Origin: Magnetospirillum sp. 15-1
GTDB lineage: Bacteria > Pseudomonadota > Alphaproteobacteria > Rhodospirillales > Magnetospirillaceae
Assembly (NCBI RefSeq): GCF_900184795.1
Contig: NZ_FXXN01000027.1
Span: 227,296-291,295 of the forward strand
Direction of reading: 5' to 3'
Length of the DNA: 64,000 nt
This document shows positions 1 through 11,192 of the stretch, piece by piece. Position 1 is the first letter of the stretch, and the number at the start of each line of letters is the position of its first letter. The position numbers and the translations under genes are program-made. Below the pieces are notes generated by a model. It searched no databases. It was not told the DNA's origin and saw only the letters and a program-made list of their open reading frames with translations.

Positions 1-1
1 G

Positions 2-313
2 GGGCGTGACGGCATCTGCACGGTGTGGTCGGAATACGGCGATGCCACCTCGCTGCAGCGCCACCTGCTGTCCATGGTGGAGAGGGGGGGCTTCAAGGGC
101 GGTGCGCAATTACTGGCGCTGGACGCCCGCGACGAGGCCGGGCAACTGATCACCGAGTATTACGTCATGCCGACCGACTGGTTCGCCCGCGACCTGGGTC
201 GGCGCTTCGCCGAGGACGGCAGCCAGCCTCTGGCCCTGGTCACCTCGGTATCGCCCCCCGGCCGCCGGCCCATGGAGGCCATGCTGTCGGTCAGCCGGAT
301 ACTGAAGAAGTAG
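2..313 (+). CDS. C-terminal part of an unrecognised protein
   Basis: The frame is open from the left edge and ends at TAG, so the gene begins outside the window. The visible 103 residues contain a YYVMP segment and end in SVSRILKK. They show no membrane segment, signal or motif that I can assign to a family. The first internal ATG at 23 falls in mid-sequence and is not evidence of a start. It converges on the crotonase gene, with a G+C-rich hairpin between the two stop codons. The function is unknown. Confidence 0.6.
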   Translation, partial: GRDGICTVWSEYGDATSLQRHLLSMVERGGFKGGAQLLALDARDEAGQLITEYYVMPTDWFARDLGRRFAEDGSQPLALVTSVSPPGRRPMEAMLSVSRILKK

Positions 314-315
314 AG

Positions 316-339
316 GGGCGGAGGTTCAGCCCTCCGCCC
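316..339. terminator. Hairpin between convergent genes
   Basis: A perfect 9-bp stem (GGGCGGAGG / CCTCCGCCC) with a 6-nt loop lies between the two converging stop codons. It is followed on the plus strand only by a short, mixed pyrimidine run, so it may be a weak or bidirectional terminator. Confidence 0.5.
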
Positions 340-352
340 GCCTTTACCGATA

Positions 353-1117
353 TCACCGGCACTTGCTGAAATCGGGAGCCCGCTTTTCCTTGAAGGCGGT
401 GACCGCCTCGGTCAGGGCCTCGCCCTTCAGACAGCCGTCGAACACCCCCGCCTCGCGGGTCAGGCGATCCATGATCGGCTCGGGCGGCGTCTTCATCAGC
501 GCCTTGATCTGCCGCAGAATCGCCTGTGGCTTGGCCGCCAGCTTGCGGGCCGCCGCCATGGCGGTCTCCTCCAGTTCCTCGCCCGGCACCACGCCGTTGA
601 TCAGGCCGATGGCCTCGGCGGTTTCCACGCCGAACGGCTCGCCCAGCATCAGCATCTCGGCGGCGCGGCGATGACCGGCCAGGGCGGGCATGGTCTGGCT
701 GGAGCCGGCTTCCGGCACGATTCCCAGATTGATGAACGGCATATGGAAGCGGGTGCCCGGCGCGGCATAGACCAGATCGCAATGGGGCAGCAGGGTCGAG
801 CCGAGACCGATGGCGGCGCCGCGCACCGCGGCGACCACCGGCTTCCTGGCCCCGGCCACGGCGCGGATGAACTTGTCCGCCACCGAGCCGGTAAGCGCCG
901 TCCAGGTCAGGAAGTCGGGCAGGTCGTTGCCGGCCGAGAAGTCGGTCTGGCTGCCCAGGAGCAGGAAGACGCCGACCTCGTCGTCGGCCTCGCCCCTGAC
1001 GAAGGCCTCGGCCAGGGCGGCGTACATCTCGCCGATCAGGGCGTTCTTCTTGTCCGGGCGGTTCATGCGGACCACCTGAACGCCGCCTTCGACATGGGAC
1101 AGCACCAGCTCGCTCAT
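353..1117 (-). CDS. Enoyl-CoA hydratase/isomerase family protein
   Basis: A 254-aa crotonase-fold protein acting on acyl-CoA thioesters, probably in fatty-acid or aromatic-acid degradation. The start at 1117 is chosen because AGGAGA lies 7 nt upstream; a longer frame reaching 1180 lacks this. The oxyanion-hole segments are visible as SAGND (about residues 61-65) and AAIGLGST (101-108). A single acidic residue, E136 in PEAGSS, sits where isomerase-type crotonases place their catalytic acid. That pattern makes a delta3-delta2-enoyl-CoA isomerase as plausible as a hydratase. It stands alone, and substrate specificity cannot be read from the sequence. Confidence 0.85.
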   Translation of the reverse strand: MSELVLSHVEGGVQVVRMNRPDKKNALIGEMYAALAEAFVRGEADDEVGVFLLLGSQTDFSAGNDLPDFLTWTALTGSVADKFIRAVAGARKPVVAAVRGAAIGLGSTLLPHCDLVYAAPGTRFHMPFINLGIVPEAGSSQTMPALAGHRRAAEMLMLGEPFGVETAEAIGLINGVVPGEELEETAMAAARKLAAKPQAILRQIKALMKTPPEPIMDRLTREAGVFDGCLKGEALTEAVTAFKEKRAPDFSKCR

Positions 1118-1204
1118 TTCGGCATCTCCTTGCGTATTTAATTTAAGGAGAAGCTGGCACGAGGCGGGAGGGTGGTGCAACCGGGTTTTACTGGCCCCGG
1201 TTGG

Positions 1205-1298
1205 CCCCCCTCCCGGCCTCCCCCCAACACAGTTGGGGGGAGGGGAAGAATGTTGGGCTCCCTCCCCCGGCTATGCCGGGGGAGGGTTGGGGAGGGGG
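1205..1298. repeat. Double-hairpin G+C-rich intergenic palindrome
   Basis: Two near-perfect hairpins follow one another: a 12-bp stem at 1217-1243 (CCTCCCCCCAAC with loop ACA) and a 12-bp stem at 1260-1286 (CCTCCCCCGGC core with loop TAT). Outer CCCCCTCCC and GGGGAGGGGG tracts (about 1206 and 1289) can pair around both. It lies just past the dld stop codon and resembles the CCTCCCCC-type repeats scattered in alphaproteobacterial genomes. It may protect or terminate the lactate operon transcript. Confidence 0.7.
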
Positions 1299-1303
1299 CG
1301 GTC

Positions 1304-4116
<2,813 letters not shown>

Positions 4117-4120
<4 letters not shown>

Positions 4121-4773
4121 GGAGAATCACTCCCGATCAGCAGGACGATCAGTTCCTTCGGCCCATGGACGCCATAGGCCAGGGTCTGCTCGATGTCGGC
4201 GGTCTTCGACGGTCCCGACACCAGTACGGCGTTGGTGGGCATGGCCCCCGCCCAGCCCTGGGCGCGGATGGTCTCGGCCAAGGAATCGGTCAGGCTGGCT
4301 TCTTCCACCAGCGCCACGTGGATGGGCGGCAGCAGGCTCATCAGCCGGGGCTCGTCGGGCGTCGGCCACAGCACCAGCGAGCCGGTCTGGGCGATGCCGC
4401 CCTTGGTGGTGGTCAGGCCGGCGTCGGCCTTGGACACCAGCATGTCCTTGAACTCCTCCACCGCACGGTCATAGGCCACCAGTTCGGGGCCGCTGCCCGC
4501 CCAGCTTTCGGCCAATTGCCGGCCCGCCGGAGTGGCGGGGGCATAGACCACGTTGCCCACCCCCTTGTTGGCCAGGATGGTCTTGAGCCGTTCTGGCCAG
4601 TCGCGGGGGCTCACCTCGTGCACGTCGGCGTGGGAGGCCTCCAGCATGGCCTTGAACTTGGCCTTGCGGCCGGCGGCGTCATAGGCGGGCGGCGTCCAGT
4701 CGGGGCGCAGCGGCGCGGCCGCCTTGGGCGCGGCCTTCAGGCGCGACAGGATACGCTCACGCTGGTTATTCAT
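4117..4773 (-). CDS. lutC: Lactate utilization protein C (LutC/LldG, LUD domain)
   Basis: A 218-aa LUD-domain protein, third subunit of the LutABC L-lactate oxidation complex. The TTKGGIAQTGSLV stretch is characteristic of LUD proteins, also found in LutB. The start at 4773 is chosen because it gives an 8-bp overlap with the lutB stop (ATGAATAA), as expected in this tightly coupled operon; an upstream ATG at 4803 would overlap lutB much further. LutC has no cofactor motif of its own. Its membership follows from gene order lutA-lutB-lutC. Confidence 0.9.
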
Positions 4774-6202
4774 CGCAGTATCCCTTCTCGCGGGCCAGTT
4801 CATGCAGGCTCTTGGCGGCGAATTTCGGCTTGGTCCGCACGCTGGTCCACTGCTTCAGCATGGGGGCGGAGGACGGCATCAGATTGCCGAACCAGCCGAG
4901 CATCCTGGTGCCGATGCGGTAGACCAGGGGTGAGGCGTAAAGCAGCGTCCAGCCCTTCCAGCCCAGGGTCTCGGCGGCAGTGGCCGACGAGCCGGCACCC
5001 TTGACCGCTTGACCCGAGGTGGGGCGAACCGATTCGGTGCGCAGGCGGACCAGCAGGTCGGGGATGGGGATCTGCACCGGACAGACGTCGGCGCAGGCCC
5101 GGCACAGCGTCGAGGCGTGCGGCTGGTCGCCAGCGCAGTCCAGCCCTTCGATCTGGGGCGTCAGCAGCTTTCCGATGGGGCCGGGATAGGTGAAGGTGTA
5201 GGTGTGGCCGCCCACCCGGGTATAGACCGGGCAGTGGTTCATGCAGGCGGCGCAGCGGATACAGCGCAACGTATCGCGCAGCTCGGTATCACCGTGGACG
5301 CGCGACCGGCCGTTGTCCAGCAGCACCAGATGCACCGCCTTGGGGCCGTCCTTCTCGCCGTCCTTGCGCGGCGACGAGATCATGTTGACGTAGGTGGTGA
5401 TGGGCTGGCCGGTGGCCGAGCGGGGCAGCAGGGACAAAAGCGGCGGCACGTCGTCGAGCTTTTCCAGCACCTTCTCGATACCGGTCACCGCGATGTGCAG
5501 CGGCGGGAGCGTGGTGGACAGCCGCCCGTTGCCCTCGTTCTCGATCAGCACCAGGGTGCCGGTCTCGGCCACCGCGAAATTGACACCCGAGATGCCGGCA
5601 TCGGCGCCGGCGAAGGCGCCGCGCAACGCCGCCCGTGCGGCGGCGGTCAGTTCGTCCACGTTCTCGGTGTAGGCCTGGCCCTCGATCTTGTCGTGGAACA
5701 GTTCGGCGATCTCGGCCTTGTTCTTGTGGATGCAGGGCATGACGATGTGGCTGGGCGCCTCGCCCGCCAACTGGATGATGTACTCGCCCAGGTCGGATTC
5801 GACCGGGGTGATGCCGTGCTTTTCCAGATGGGCGTTGAGGTGCATCTCCTCGGTGACCATGGACTTGCCCTTGATCACCGTCCTGGCGCCCGCCGCCTCC
5901 AGGATGCCCAGCACGATGGAATTGGCTTCCTGGGTGGTCTCGGCCCAATGCACCTGGATGCCGTTGCTCAGGCAATTGGCTTCCAACTGCTCCAGCAGTT
6001 CGGGCAGCTTGGCCAGCGCGTTGGCGCGGGCCGCCGCCCCTCGGGCGCGCAAGCTCGTCCACTCCGCCTCGTCGGCGAACTGGATGGCCCGCTTGGTCAT
6101 CAGTCCGTCCATGGCGCGACGGAAATTGGCCCGCAGCTTGGGATCGTTCAGCGCCGTGTGGGCCTTGGCGCCGAATTCCATCTTCCCCGCTTCAGCGGCC
6201 AT
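4766..6202 (-). CDS. lutB: Lactate utilization iron-sulfur protein B (LutB/LldF)
   Basis: A 478-aa protein with an N-terminal LUD domain (ETGTLVLIENEGNGR region) and a C-terminal pair of four-cysteine clusters. These are C314-x2-C317-x2-C320-x3-C324 followed by P, and C367-x2-C370-x3-C374 with a further partner cysteine, the pattern of two [4Fe-4S] centres. With LutA and LutC it is known in Bacillus and Shewanella to support L-lactate oxidation to pyruvate. It overlaps the lutA stop by 11 bp and lutC by 8 bp. Electrons probably pass to the respiratory chain. Confidence 0.93.
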   Translation of the reverse strand: MAAEAGKMEFGAKAHTALNDPKLRANFRRAMDGLMTKRAIQFADEAEWTSLRARGAAARANALAKLPELLEQLEANCLSNGIQVHWAETTQEANSIVLGILEAAGARTVIKGKSMVTEEMHLNAHLEKHGITPVESDLGEYIIQLAGEAPSHIVMPCIHKNKAEIAELFHDKIEGQAYTENVDELTAAARAALRGAFAGADAGISGVNFAVAETGTLVLIENEGNGRLSTTLPPLHIAVTGIEKVLEKLDDVPPLLSLLPRSATGQPITTYVNMISSPRKDGEKDGPKAVHLVLLDNGRSRVHGDTELRDTLRCIRCAACMNHCPVYTRVGGHTYTFTYPGPIGKLLTPQIEGLDCAGDQPHASTLCRACADVCPVQIPIPDLLVRLRTESVRPTSGQAVKGAGSSATAAETLGWKGWTLLYASPLVYRIGTRMLGWFGNLMPSSAPMLKQWTSVRTKPKFAAKSLHELAREKGYCDE

Positions 6203-6941
6203 GGCAGCGCTCCAGGATGAATTCGGCGATGTGGCGGCCCTTGAAGCCCTTGCGGCTTTTCTCGGCGGCGCCGGTGATGTTCATCAGGCAGCCGCAATCG
6301 CCCGACACCACCTGGGTGGCGCCGGTTTCCTCGATGGAGGCTACCTTGTCGGCGACCATGGCCGCCGAGATTTCCGCCTGACGCACCGCGAAGGCGCCGC
6401 CGAAGCCGCAGCATTCCTTCTCGCGCGGGTTCTCGACCAGGGTGACGTTGGCCAATTGCCGCAGTAGCGCCTTGGGCTGCTCGATCACCCCGGCTTCCCG
6501 CTGGGAATGGCAGGACGGGTGCCAGGTGACGGTTACCGGCTGGCCCTTGTCCTCCAGCTTGACGCCCAGCACGTCCACCAGGAACTCGGTCAACTCGAAC
6601 ACCCGCTTGGAAAAGGCCACCGCCCGATCATGATCGGGGGTGCCCTCGAACATCTCGGGGTAGTGGGTCTTCATCATGCCGGCGCACGAGCCCGACGGCA
6701 CCACGATGGGCCGGTCGCCGGGAAAGGCGTCCAGCTGCAGCCGCGCCACGGCACGGGCCTCGTCCTGATAACCGTTGTTGCGGGCCGGCTGGCCGCAGCA
6801 GGTCTGCTTGGGGGGGAACACCACCTTGAGGCCTTCGCGCTTCAACAGCTCCATCCCGGCCAGTCCGGCCTCGGGGTAGAACAGGTCGATCAGGCAGGTG
6901 CCGAAGAAGTAGACGGAGTTCGGGCGTGGGGGCGTGGTCAT
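6192..6941 (-). CDS. lutA: Lactate utilization protein A (LutA/LldE)
   Basis: A 249-aa protein with two CCG domains (CCGQPA at C48-C49 and CCGFGG at C177-C178), the cysteine-rich signature of LutA and of heterodisulfide-reductase subunit B. It is the first gene of the lutABC-dld operon. Family members begin close to the FxTCLxDLF segment, here at residues 12-21, so the ATG at 6941 is preferred; an in-frame ATG at 6980 would add 13 residues. The preceding 110 bp are AT-rich and hold a motif also found upstream of lctP. Confidence 0.92.
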   Translation of the reverse strand: MTTPPRPNSVYFFGTCLIDLFYPEAGLAGMELLKREGLKVVFPPKQTCCGQPARNNGYQDEARAVARLQLDAFPGDRPIVVPSGSCAGMMKTHYPEMFEGTPDHDRAVAFSKRVFELTEFLVDVLGVKLEDKGQPVTVTWHPSCHSQREAGVIEQPKALLRQLANVTLVENPREKECCGFGGAFAVRQAEISAAMVADKVASIEETGATQVVSGDCGCLMNITGAAEKSRKGFKGRHIAEFILERCHGR

Positions 6942-7010
6942 GGGCGTTCCCGAGTCAGGCCGGACGTTGCCGACGATCATGATTGGCCGGGGAATCTCCC
7001 CGGTTCGACA

Positions 7011-7030
7011 TGGTTACTCGAATTTGACCA
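7011..7030 (-). promoter_or_regulatory. Candidate operator upstream of lutA
   Basis: Read on the minus strand this is TGGTCAAATTCGAGTAACCA, with TGGT and ACCA ends separated by 12 nt. It lies 70 bp upstream of lutA. The first ten bases (TGGTCAAATT) recur exactly upstream of lctP at 7762, in the same orientation relative to the gene and again closed by ACCA. TGGT/ACCA half-sites are typical of FadR-subfamily GntR regulators such as LldR and PdhR. Binding is inferred, not shown. Confidence 0.55.
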
Positions 7031-7049
7031 AATCAGTAAAGTGGTAAAG

Positions 7050-7721
7050 TTATTTGTCCACCAATTTCCCGGCGGTTTGTCCGGCCCGGATGCGGCCAGT
7101 GAGGTCGGAGCCGGCCCGGCGGCGCAGCGCCACGTCGCGCCGGGAGTTGGCGAACTGAGCCTCGCGCAGGGATTCCTCGGTGGAATTGATATGGGCCTCG
7201 GCCATGGTCCGGGCCGCCTCGGGATTGCCCGAGGCGATGGCCTGCCAGATGGCCTGATGCTGGCGCAGGAAGGCGTCGCGGACTCCGCGCCGGCGATAGA
7301 GGTCGATCCGGTCATAGAAGACCCCGACCTTCAGCATATCGAAGATCCGGTGCATGACCTGACTCATCACCAGGTTGTGGGCGGATTCGTAGACCGCGAG
7401 ATGGAATTCGGCATCGGTCGCCGCCTCCTGGGCAGGGTCGTCCAGGGCGTGGGCCTTCTCCATGGCGTCCATGCAGGCCCGCAGCCGGGCCAGATCCTCT
7501 TGCGTGGCGCGCTCGGCCGCCAGGGCGGCGGCGTTGCCGGCCATCACCCGGCGGAACTCGAAATAGTCGAAGACGGTCTCGGGGTGCGCCTGCAGCAGGC
7601 GGGCCAGCGGGTCGGTGGCGGGGGGATCGGCGGGCTTTGGGAGAGCGTGCATCATGGCATCAGGATAGGACGGTGCCGACCCATAGCCAACCATGGATTT
7701 TTGGCATGGCAACTTTTCCAT
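7050..7721 (-). CDS. FCD-domain regulator lacking the GntR winged helix
   Basis: The protein is up to 223 aa and matches the ligand-binding FCD domain of FadR-type GntR regulators: DPLARLLQ leads directly into the FDYFEFRR helix, followed by the all-helical core with a conserved metal-site region (DAEFHLAVYESA, and an RQHQAIWQAI helix). Lactate regulators LldR and PdhR carry about 65 residues of winged helix before this point; here none is present. A TAA stop lies immediately before the ATG at 7721, and only 136 nt separate that ATG from lctP. The true start could be the ATG pair at 7652-7655. Its position between lutA and lctP makes lactate sensing likely. How it contacts DNA, if at all, is unclear. 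Confidence 0.75.
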   Translation of the reverse strand: MEKLPCQKSMVGYGSAPSYPDAMMHALPKPADPPATDPLARLLQAHPETVFDYFEFRRVMAGNAAALAAERATQEDLARLRACMDAMEKAHALDDPAQEAATDAEFHLAVYESAHNLVMSQVMHRIFDMLKVGVFYDRIDLYRRRGVRDAFLRQHQAIWQAIASGNPEAARTMAEAHINSTEESLREAQFANSRRDVALRRRAGSDLTGRIRAGQTAGKLVDK

Positions 7722-7761
7722 TTACACCGGATGACGAATTGAGTTATCCAGCCTCATCATC

Positions 7762-7780
7762 TGGTCAAATTTTGTTACCA
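7762..7780 (+). promoter_or_regulatory. Candidate operator upstream of lctP
   Basis: The 19-nt sequence TGGTCAAATTTTGTTACCA shares its first ten bases and its terminal ACCA with the site upstream of lutA. It lies 78 bp before the lctP start in an AT-rich stretch. Coordinated control of permease and oxidation genes is the simple reading. Confidence 0.55.
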
Positions 7781-7799
7781 CGTTCAAGAAAACGTTCAA
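7780..7799 (+). repeat. Direct repeat of ACGTTCAA before lctP
   Basis: ACGTTCAA occurs at 7780-7787 and again at 7792-7799, so the copies are offset by 12 nt, about one helical turn. It abuts the TGGT-ACCA motif. The spacing suits binding of a dimeric regulator to one DNA face, but no family can be named. Confidence 0.4.
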
Positions 7800-7857
7800 C
7801 GCCAACACTCCACCGGCATCTCGAGCGGATGCACGGTCGAACCTTCGGGGAGGCACC

Positions 7858-9501
7858 ATGCAAGCCTGGATGCAAATCTACGATCCGGCCGGCAATCTGT
7901 GGCTGTCGTCACTGATCGCCGCCATTCCCATCATTTTCTTCTTCGTCGCCCTGACGATTCTGAAGCTGAAAGGCCATGTGGCCGGCACCATCACCGTGCT
8001 GCTGTCCATCGCCGTGGCCATCGTGTTCTACAAGATGCCGGTGGCTTCGGCCCTGATGGCCGGCGTGCAGGGCTTCCTGTTCGGCCTGTGGCCCATCGCC
8101 TGGATCATTATCGGCGCCGTGTTCCTTTATAAGGTCACGGTCAAGACCGGCCAGTTCGAGATCATCCGTTCCTCGGTGGTGTCCATCACCGCCGACCAGC
8201 GTCTGCAGATGCTGATGATCGGCTTCTCGTTCGGCGCCTTCCTCGAGGGTGCGGCGGGCTTCGGCGCGCCGGTGGCCATCACCGCCGCCCTGCTGGTCGG
8301 CCTGGGCTTCAATCCGCTCTATGCCGCCGGCCTGTGCCTGATCGCCAACACCGCTCCGGTGGCGTTCGGCGCCATGGGCATTCCGATCATCGTCGCCGGT
8401 CAGGTCTCGGGCCTGGACCCCTTCAAGATCGGCGCCATGGCCGGCCGCCAGCTGCCGCTGCTGGCCGTGTTCGTGCCCTTCTGGATCATCTTCATCATGG
8501 ACGGCTTCAAGGGCGTCCGCGAGACCTGGCCCGCCATCCTGGTGGCCGGCGGTTCCTTCGCCTTTGGCGTGTGGTTCACCTCCAACTACATCGGGCCGGA
8601 GCTGCCCGACATCACCTCGGCGCTGATCAGCCTGGTGTGCATCACCGTGTTCCTCAAGTTCTGGCAGCCCAAGAACATCTTCCGCTTCAAGGAAGAGGGC
8701 GAGGAGGAGAAGCACTCCCACGACTACACCGCCGGTCAGGTGGCCAAGGCCTGGGCGCCGTTCCTGATCCTCACCGCCGTGGTGACCGTGTGGAGCCTGA
8801 AATCCTTCAAGGCCATGTTCGCCAAGGGCGGCGAACTGCTGTTCACCAACATCAACTGGGAAGTGCCCTACCTGCACAACCTGGTGTCCAAGGTGCCGCC
8901 CATCGTGGCCGCCGCCAAGGCCGTGCCCGCCGTCTACACCCTGAATCTGGTGTCGGCCACCGGTACCGCCATCCTGATCTCGGCCATCATCACCATCATC
9001 ATGCTGGGGATGAAGGGCAAGGAAGGCCTCAAGACCTTCGGCGAGACTCTCTCCGAGCTGAAGCGCCCCATCTACACCATCGGCACGGTGCTGGCCTTCG
9101 CCTATGTGGCCAATGCTTCGGGCCTGTCCACCACCCTGGCGCTGCTGCTGACCGGTGCCGGCAAGGTCTATCCGTTCTTCGCGCCGGTGCTGGGCTGGCT
9201 GGGCGTGTTCCTGACCGGGTCGGACACCTCGTCCAACGCCCTGTTCGGCGCGTTGCAGGCCACCACCGCGCATCAATTGGGAATCAGCGACATCCTGATG
9301 GTCGCCGCCAACACCACCGGCGGCGTCACCGGCAAGATGATCTCGCCCCAGTCCATCGCGGTGGCCTGCGCCGCCGTGGGTCTGGTGGGCCACGAGTCGA
9401 ACCTGTTCCGCTTCACCTTGAAGCACAGCGTCTTCTTCGTGTGCATCATCGGCGTCATCACCACGCTGCAGGCCTATGTCCTGACCTGGATGATCCCTTA
9501 A
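7858..9501 (+). CDS. lctP: L-lactate permease (LctP family)
   Basis: A 547-aa integral membrane protein with about a dozen hydrophobic segments, the usual size of LctP/LldP proton symporters for L- and D-lactate and glycolate. Family stretches such as [16 protein letters not shown] and [12 protein letters not shown] are visible. GAGGC lies just before the ATG. It is transcribed away from the lut operon and ends in a strong intrinsic terminator, so it forms its own unit. Its partner genes strongly support lactate as substrate. Confidence 0.95.
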   Translation: MQAWMQIYDPAGNLWLSSLIAAIPIIFFFVALTILKLKGHVAGTITVLLSIAVAIVFYKMPVASALMAGVQGFLFGLWPIAWIIIGAVFLYKVTVKTGQFEIIRSSVVSITADQRLQMLMIGFSFGAFLEGAAGFGAPVAITAALLVGLGFNPLYAAGLCLIANTAPVAFGAMGIPIIVAGQVSGLDPFKIGAMAGRQLPLLAVFVPFWIIFIMDGFKGVRETWPAILVAGGSFAFGVWFTSNYIGPELPDITSALISLVCITVFLKFWQPKNIFRFKEEGEEEKHSHDYTAGQVAKAWAPFLILTAVVTVWSLKSFKAMFAKGGELLFTNINWEVPYLHNLVSKVPPIVAAAKAVPAVYTLNLVSATGTAILISAIITIIMLGMKGKEGLKTFGETLSELKRPIYTIGTVLAFAYVANASGLSTTLALLLTGAGKVYPFFAPVLGWLGVFLTGSDTSSNALFGALQATTAHQLGISDILMVAANTTGGVTGKMISPQSIAVACAAVGLVGHESNLFRFTLKHSVFFVCIIGVITTLQAYVLTWMIP

Positions 9502-9535
9502 TCACCCTCCTGCATCCCCTGATGCCGGACAAACT

Positions 9536-9569
9536 GGCCCGGGCGTTCTCGCCCGGGCCTTTCTTCTTT
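9536..9569 (+). terminator. Intrinsic terminator of lctP
   Basis: A 10-bp perfect stem (GGCCCGGGCG / CGCCCGGGCC) with loop TTCT is followed by TTTCTTCTTT. It lies 34 bp after the lctP stop codon. Confidence 0.9.
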
Positions 9570-9594
9570 GGCCCCGGGGGGGTATAGAAGCCTG

Positions 9595-10311
9595 ATGAGC
9601 CTCTCACCCCCTCTTATCGGCATTACCCTCGACAGCGAGGATTCCGGCGGCTATTCCCGCATGCCGTGGTACGCGCTGCGCCGCAACTACGCCGAGACGG
9701 TAGCGCGTGCCGGCGGCCTGCCGGTGCTGCTGCCGCACGAGCCCCATCTGGCCCAGGCCTTCCTGGACCGTATCGACGGGCTGGTGGTGACCGGCGGCGC
9801 CTTCGATATCGATCCGGCCCTGTTCGGCGCCGAGGCTCGCGCCGGTCTGGTGCTGAAGACCGGCCGCACCCGCTTCGAACTGGCCATGGTGCAGGGCGCC
9901 CTGGGCCGCGACATGCCCATCCTGGGCATCTGCGGCGGGCAGCAACTGCTCAACGTGGCGCTGGGCGGCACGCTGATCCAGCACATTCCCGACGAGGTCG
10001 ACGGCGCCCTGGCCCACGAGCAGCCCAATCCCCGCAGCGAGCCGGGCCACTGGGTGGAGATCGCCGCCGGGACCCGGCTGGCCGCCATCGTCGGCGAGAC
10101 GCGCATTCCGGTGAACTCGGCCCATCATCAGGCGGTGCGCGACGTGGCGCCCGGTTGCGTGGTCAACGCCATCGCCCCCGACGGAGTGATCGAGGGCATC
10201 GAGGCGACCGGCCGCACGTTCTGCATCGGGGTGCAGTGGCATCCCGAATATGACATTAGCCCGGCGGATTCCGCCCTGCTGCGCGCCTTTGTGGGAGCAT
10301 GCCGATCATGA
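9595..10311 (+). CDS. Gamma-glutamyl-GABA hydrolase-like class I glutamine amidotransferase (C26)
   Basis: A 238-aa protein of the PuuD family. The nucleophile elbow GICGGQQ places the catalytic cysteine at C113, and QWHPEYD gives the His-Glu pair at H216 and E218. It would hydrolyse gamma-glutamyl amides in the cytoplasm; in E. coli PuuD completes putrescine degradation. No other putrescine gene is nearby, so the substrate is open. The ATG at 9595 is used because the frame begins shortly after the lctP terminator. It overlaps the next gene by ATGA. Confidence 0.85.
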   Translation: MSLSPPLIGITLDSEDSGGYSRMPWYALRRNYAETVARAGGLPVLLPHEPHLAQAFLDRIDGLVVTGGAFDIDPALFGAEARAGLVLKTGRTRFELAMVQGALGRDMPILGICGGQQLLNVALGGTLIQHIPDEVDGALAHEQPNPRSEPGHWVEIAAGTRLAAIVGETRIPVNSAHHQAVRDVAPGCVVNAIAPDGVIEGIEATGRTFCIGVQWHPEYDISPADSALLRAFVGACRS

Positions 10312-11192
10312 GCGAGGACAAGGGCGAGAGAATCGCGAAAAGGCTGGCCCGCGCCGGCCTGTGTTCGCGGCGCGAGGCCGAGCGCTGGGTCGAGATGGGC
10401 CGTGTCTCGGTCAACGGCAAGACCCTGGACAGCCCCGCCTGCGTGGTCGGGCCGGGCGATATCGTGCTGGTCGACGGCACGCCGCTGGCCGAGCCGGAAA
10501 AGACCCGGCTGTGGCGCTATCACAAGCCGGCCGGGCTGGTGACCACCCACAAGGACCCCGAGGGACGGCCGACGGTGTTCGAGCATCTGCCCGACGGCAT
10601 GCCGCGGGTCATCTCGGTGGGAAGGCTGGACCTCAATTCCGAGGGGTTGCTGCTGCTGACCAATGACGGCGAACTGGCCCGCAAGCTGGAACTGCCCTCC
10701 AACGCCTGGCTGCGGCGCTACCGAGTGCGCGTCCACGGCGAGGTGTCGGAAGACGCCCTGGCCCGGCTGGAGAACGGCATCACCATCGACGGCATGGCCT
10801 ATGGCCCCATCAGCGCCACGCTGGATCGCCGTCAGGGCGCCAACGCCTGGCTGAGCGTGTCGCTTCGCGAAGGCAAGAACCGCGAAATCCGCCGGGTGAT
10901 GGAATATCTCGGCTGGCCGGTCAGCCGCCTGATCCGCGTCTCCTACGGCCCGTTCCAACTGGGCACCCTGGAGGAGGGCGCCGCCGACGAAGTGGCGGGC
11001 AAGGTGCTGCGCGAGCAGATGGGCGAAGGCAAGGCGGTGTTGAAGCCCAAGGCCGAGAACAAGCCGGCCGGCGAGCGCGAGAAGGAGCAGCGCGTCGCTG
11101 CCCGGGCCCGCAAGCAGAAGCTGGCCGAGGACAAGCGCGTCGCGAGCGCCAAGAAGGCAAAACCCGATGCGCATCGTCGCCGGTCTTCATAA
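10308..11192 (+). CDS. Pseudouridine synthase of the RsuA/RluB family
   Basis: A 294-aa protein with an N-terminal S4 RNA-binding domain (about residues 8-55) and a catalytic domain holding the GRLDLNSEGLLLLTNDG signature, with D108 as the catalytic aspartate. Family members isomerise uridine in rRNA, RluB at 23S position 2605. The last 60 residues are Lys/Arg-rich and low in complexity, a tail common in alphaproteobacterial members. The start at 10308 is preferred over 10299 because GGGAG lies 10 nt upstream of it. Coupled by ATGA overlap to the preceding gene and overlapping rsmD by 26 bp. Confidence 0.87.
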   Translation: MSEDKGERIAKRLARAGLCSRREAERWVEMGRVSVNGKTLDSPACVVGPGDIVLVDGTPLAEPEKTRLWRYHKPAGLVTTHKDPEGRPTVFEHLPDGMPRVISVGRLDLNSEGLLLLTNDGELARKLELPSNAWLRRYRVRVHGEVSEDALARLENGITIDGMAYGPISATLDRRQGANAWLSVSLREGKNREIRRVMEYLGWPVSRLIRVSYGPFQLGTLEEGAADEVAGKVLREQMGEGKAVLKPKAENKPAGEREKEQRVAARARKQKLAEDKRVASAKKAKPDAHRRRSS

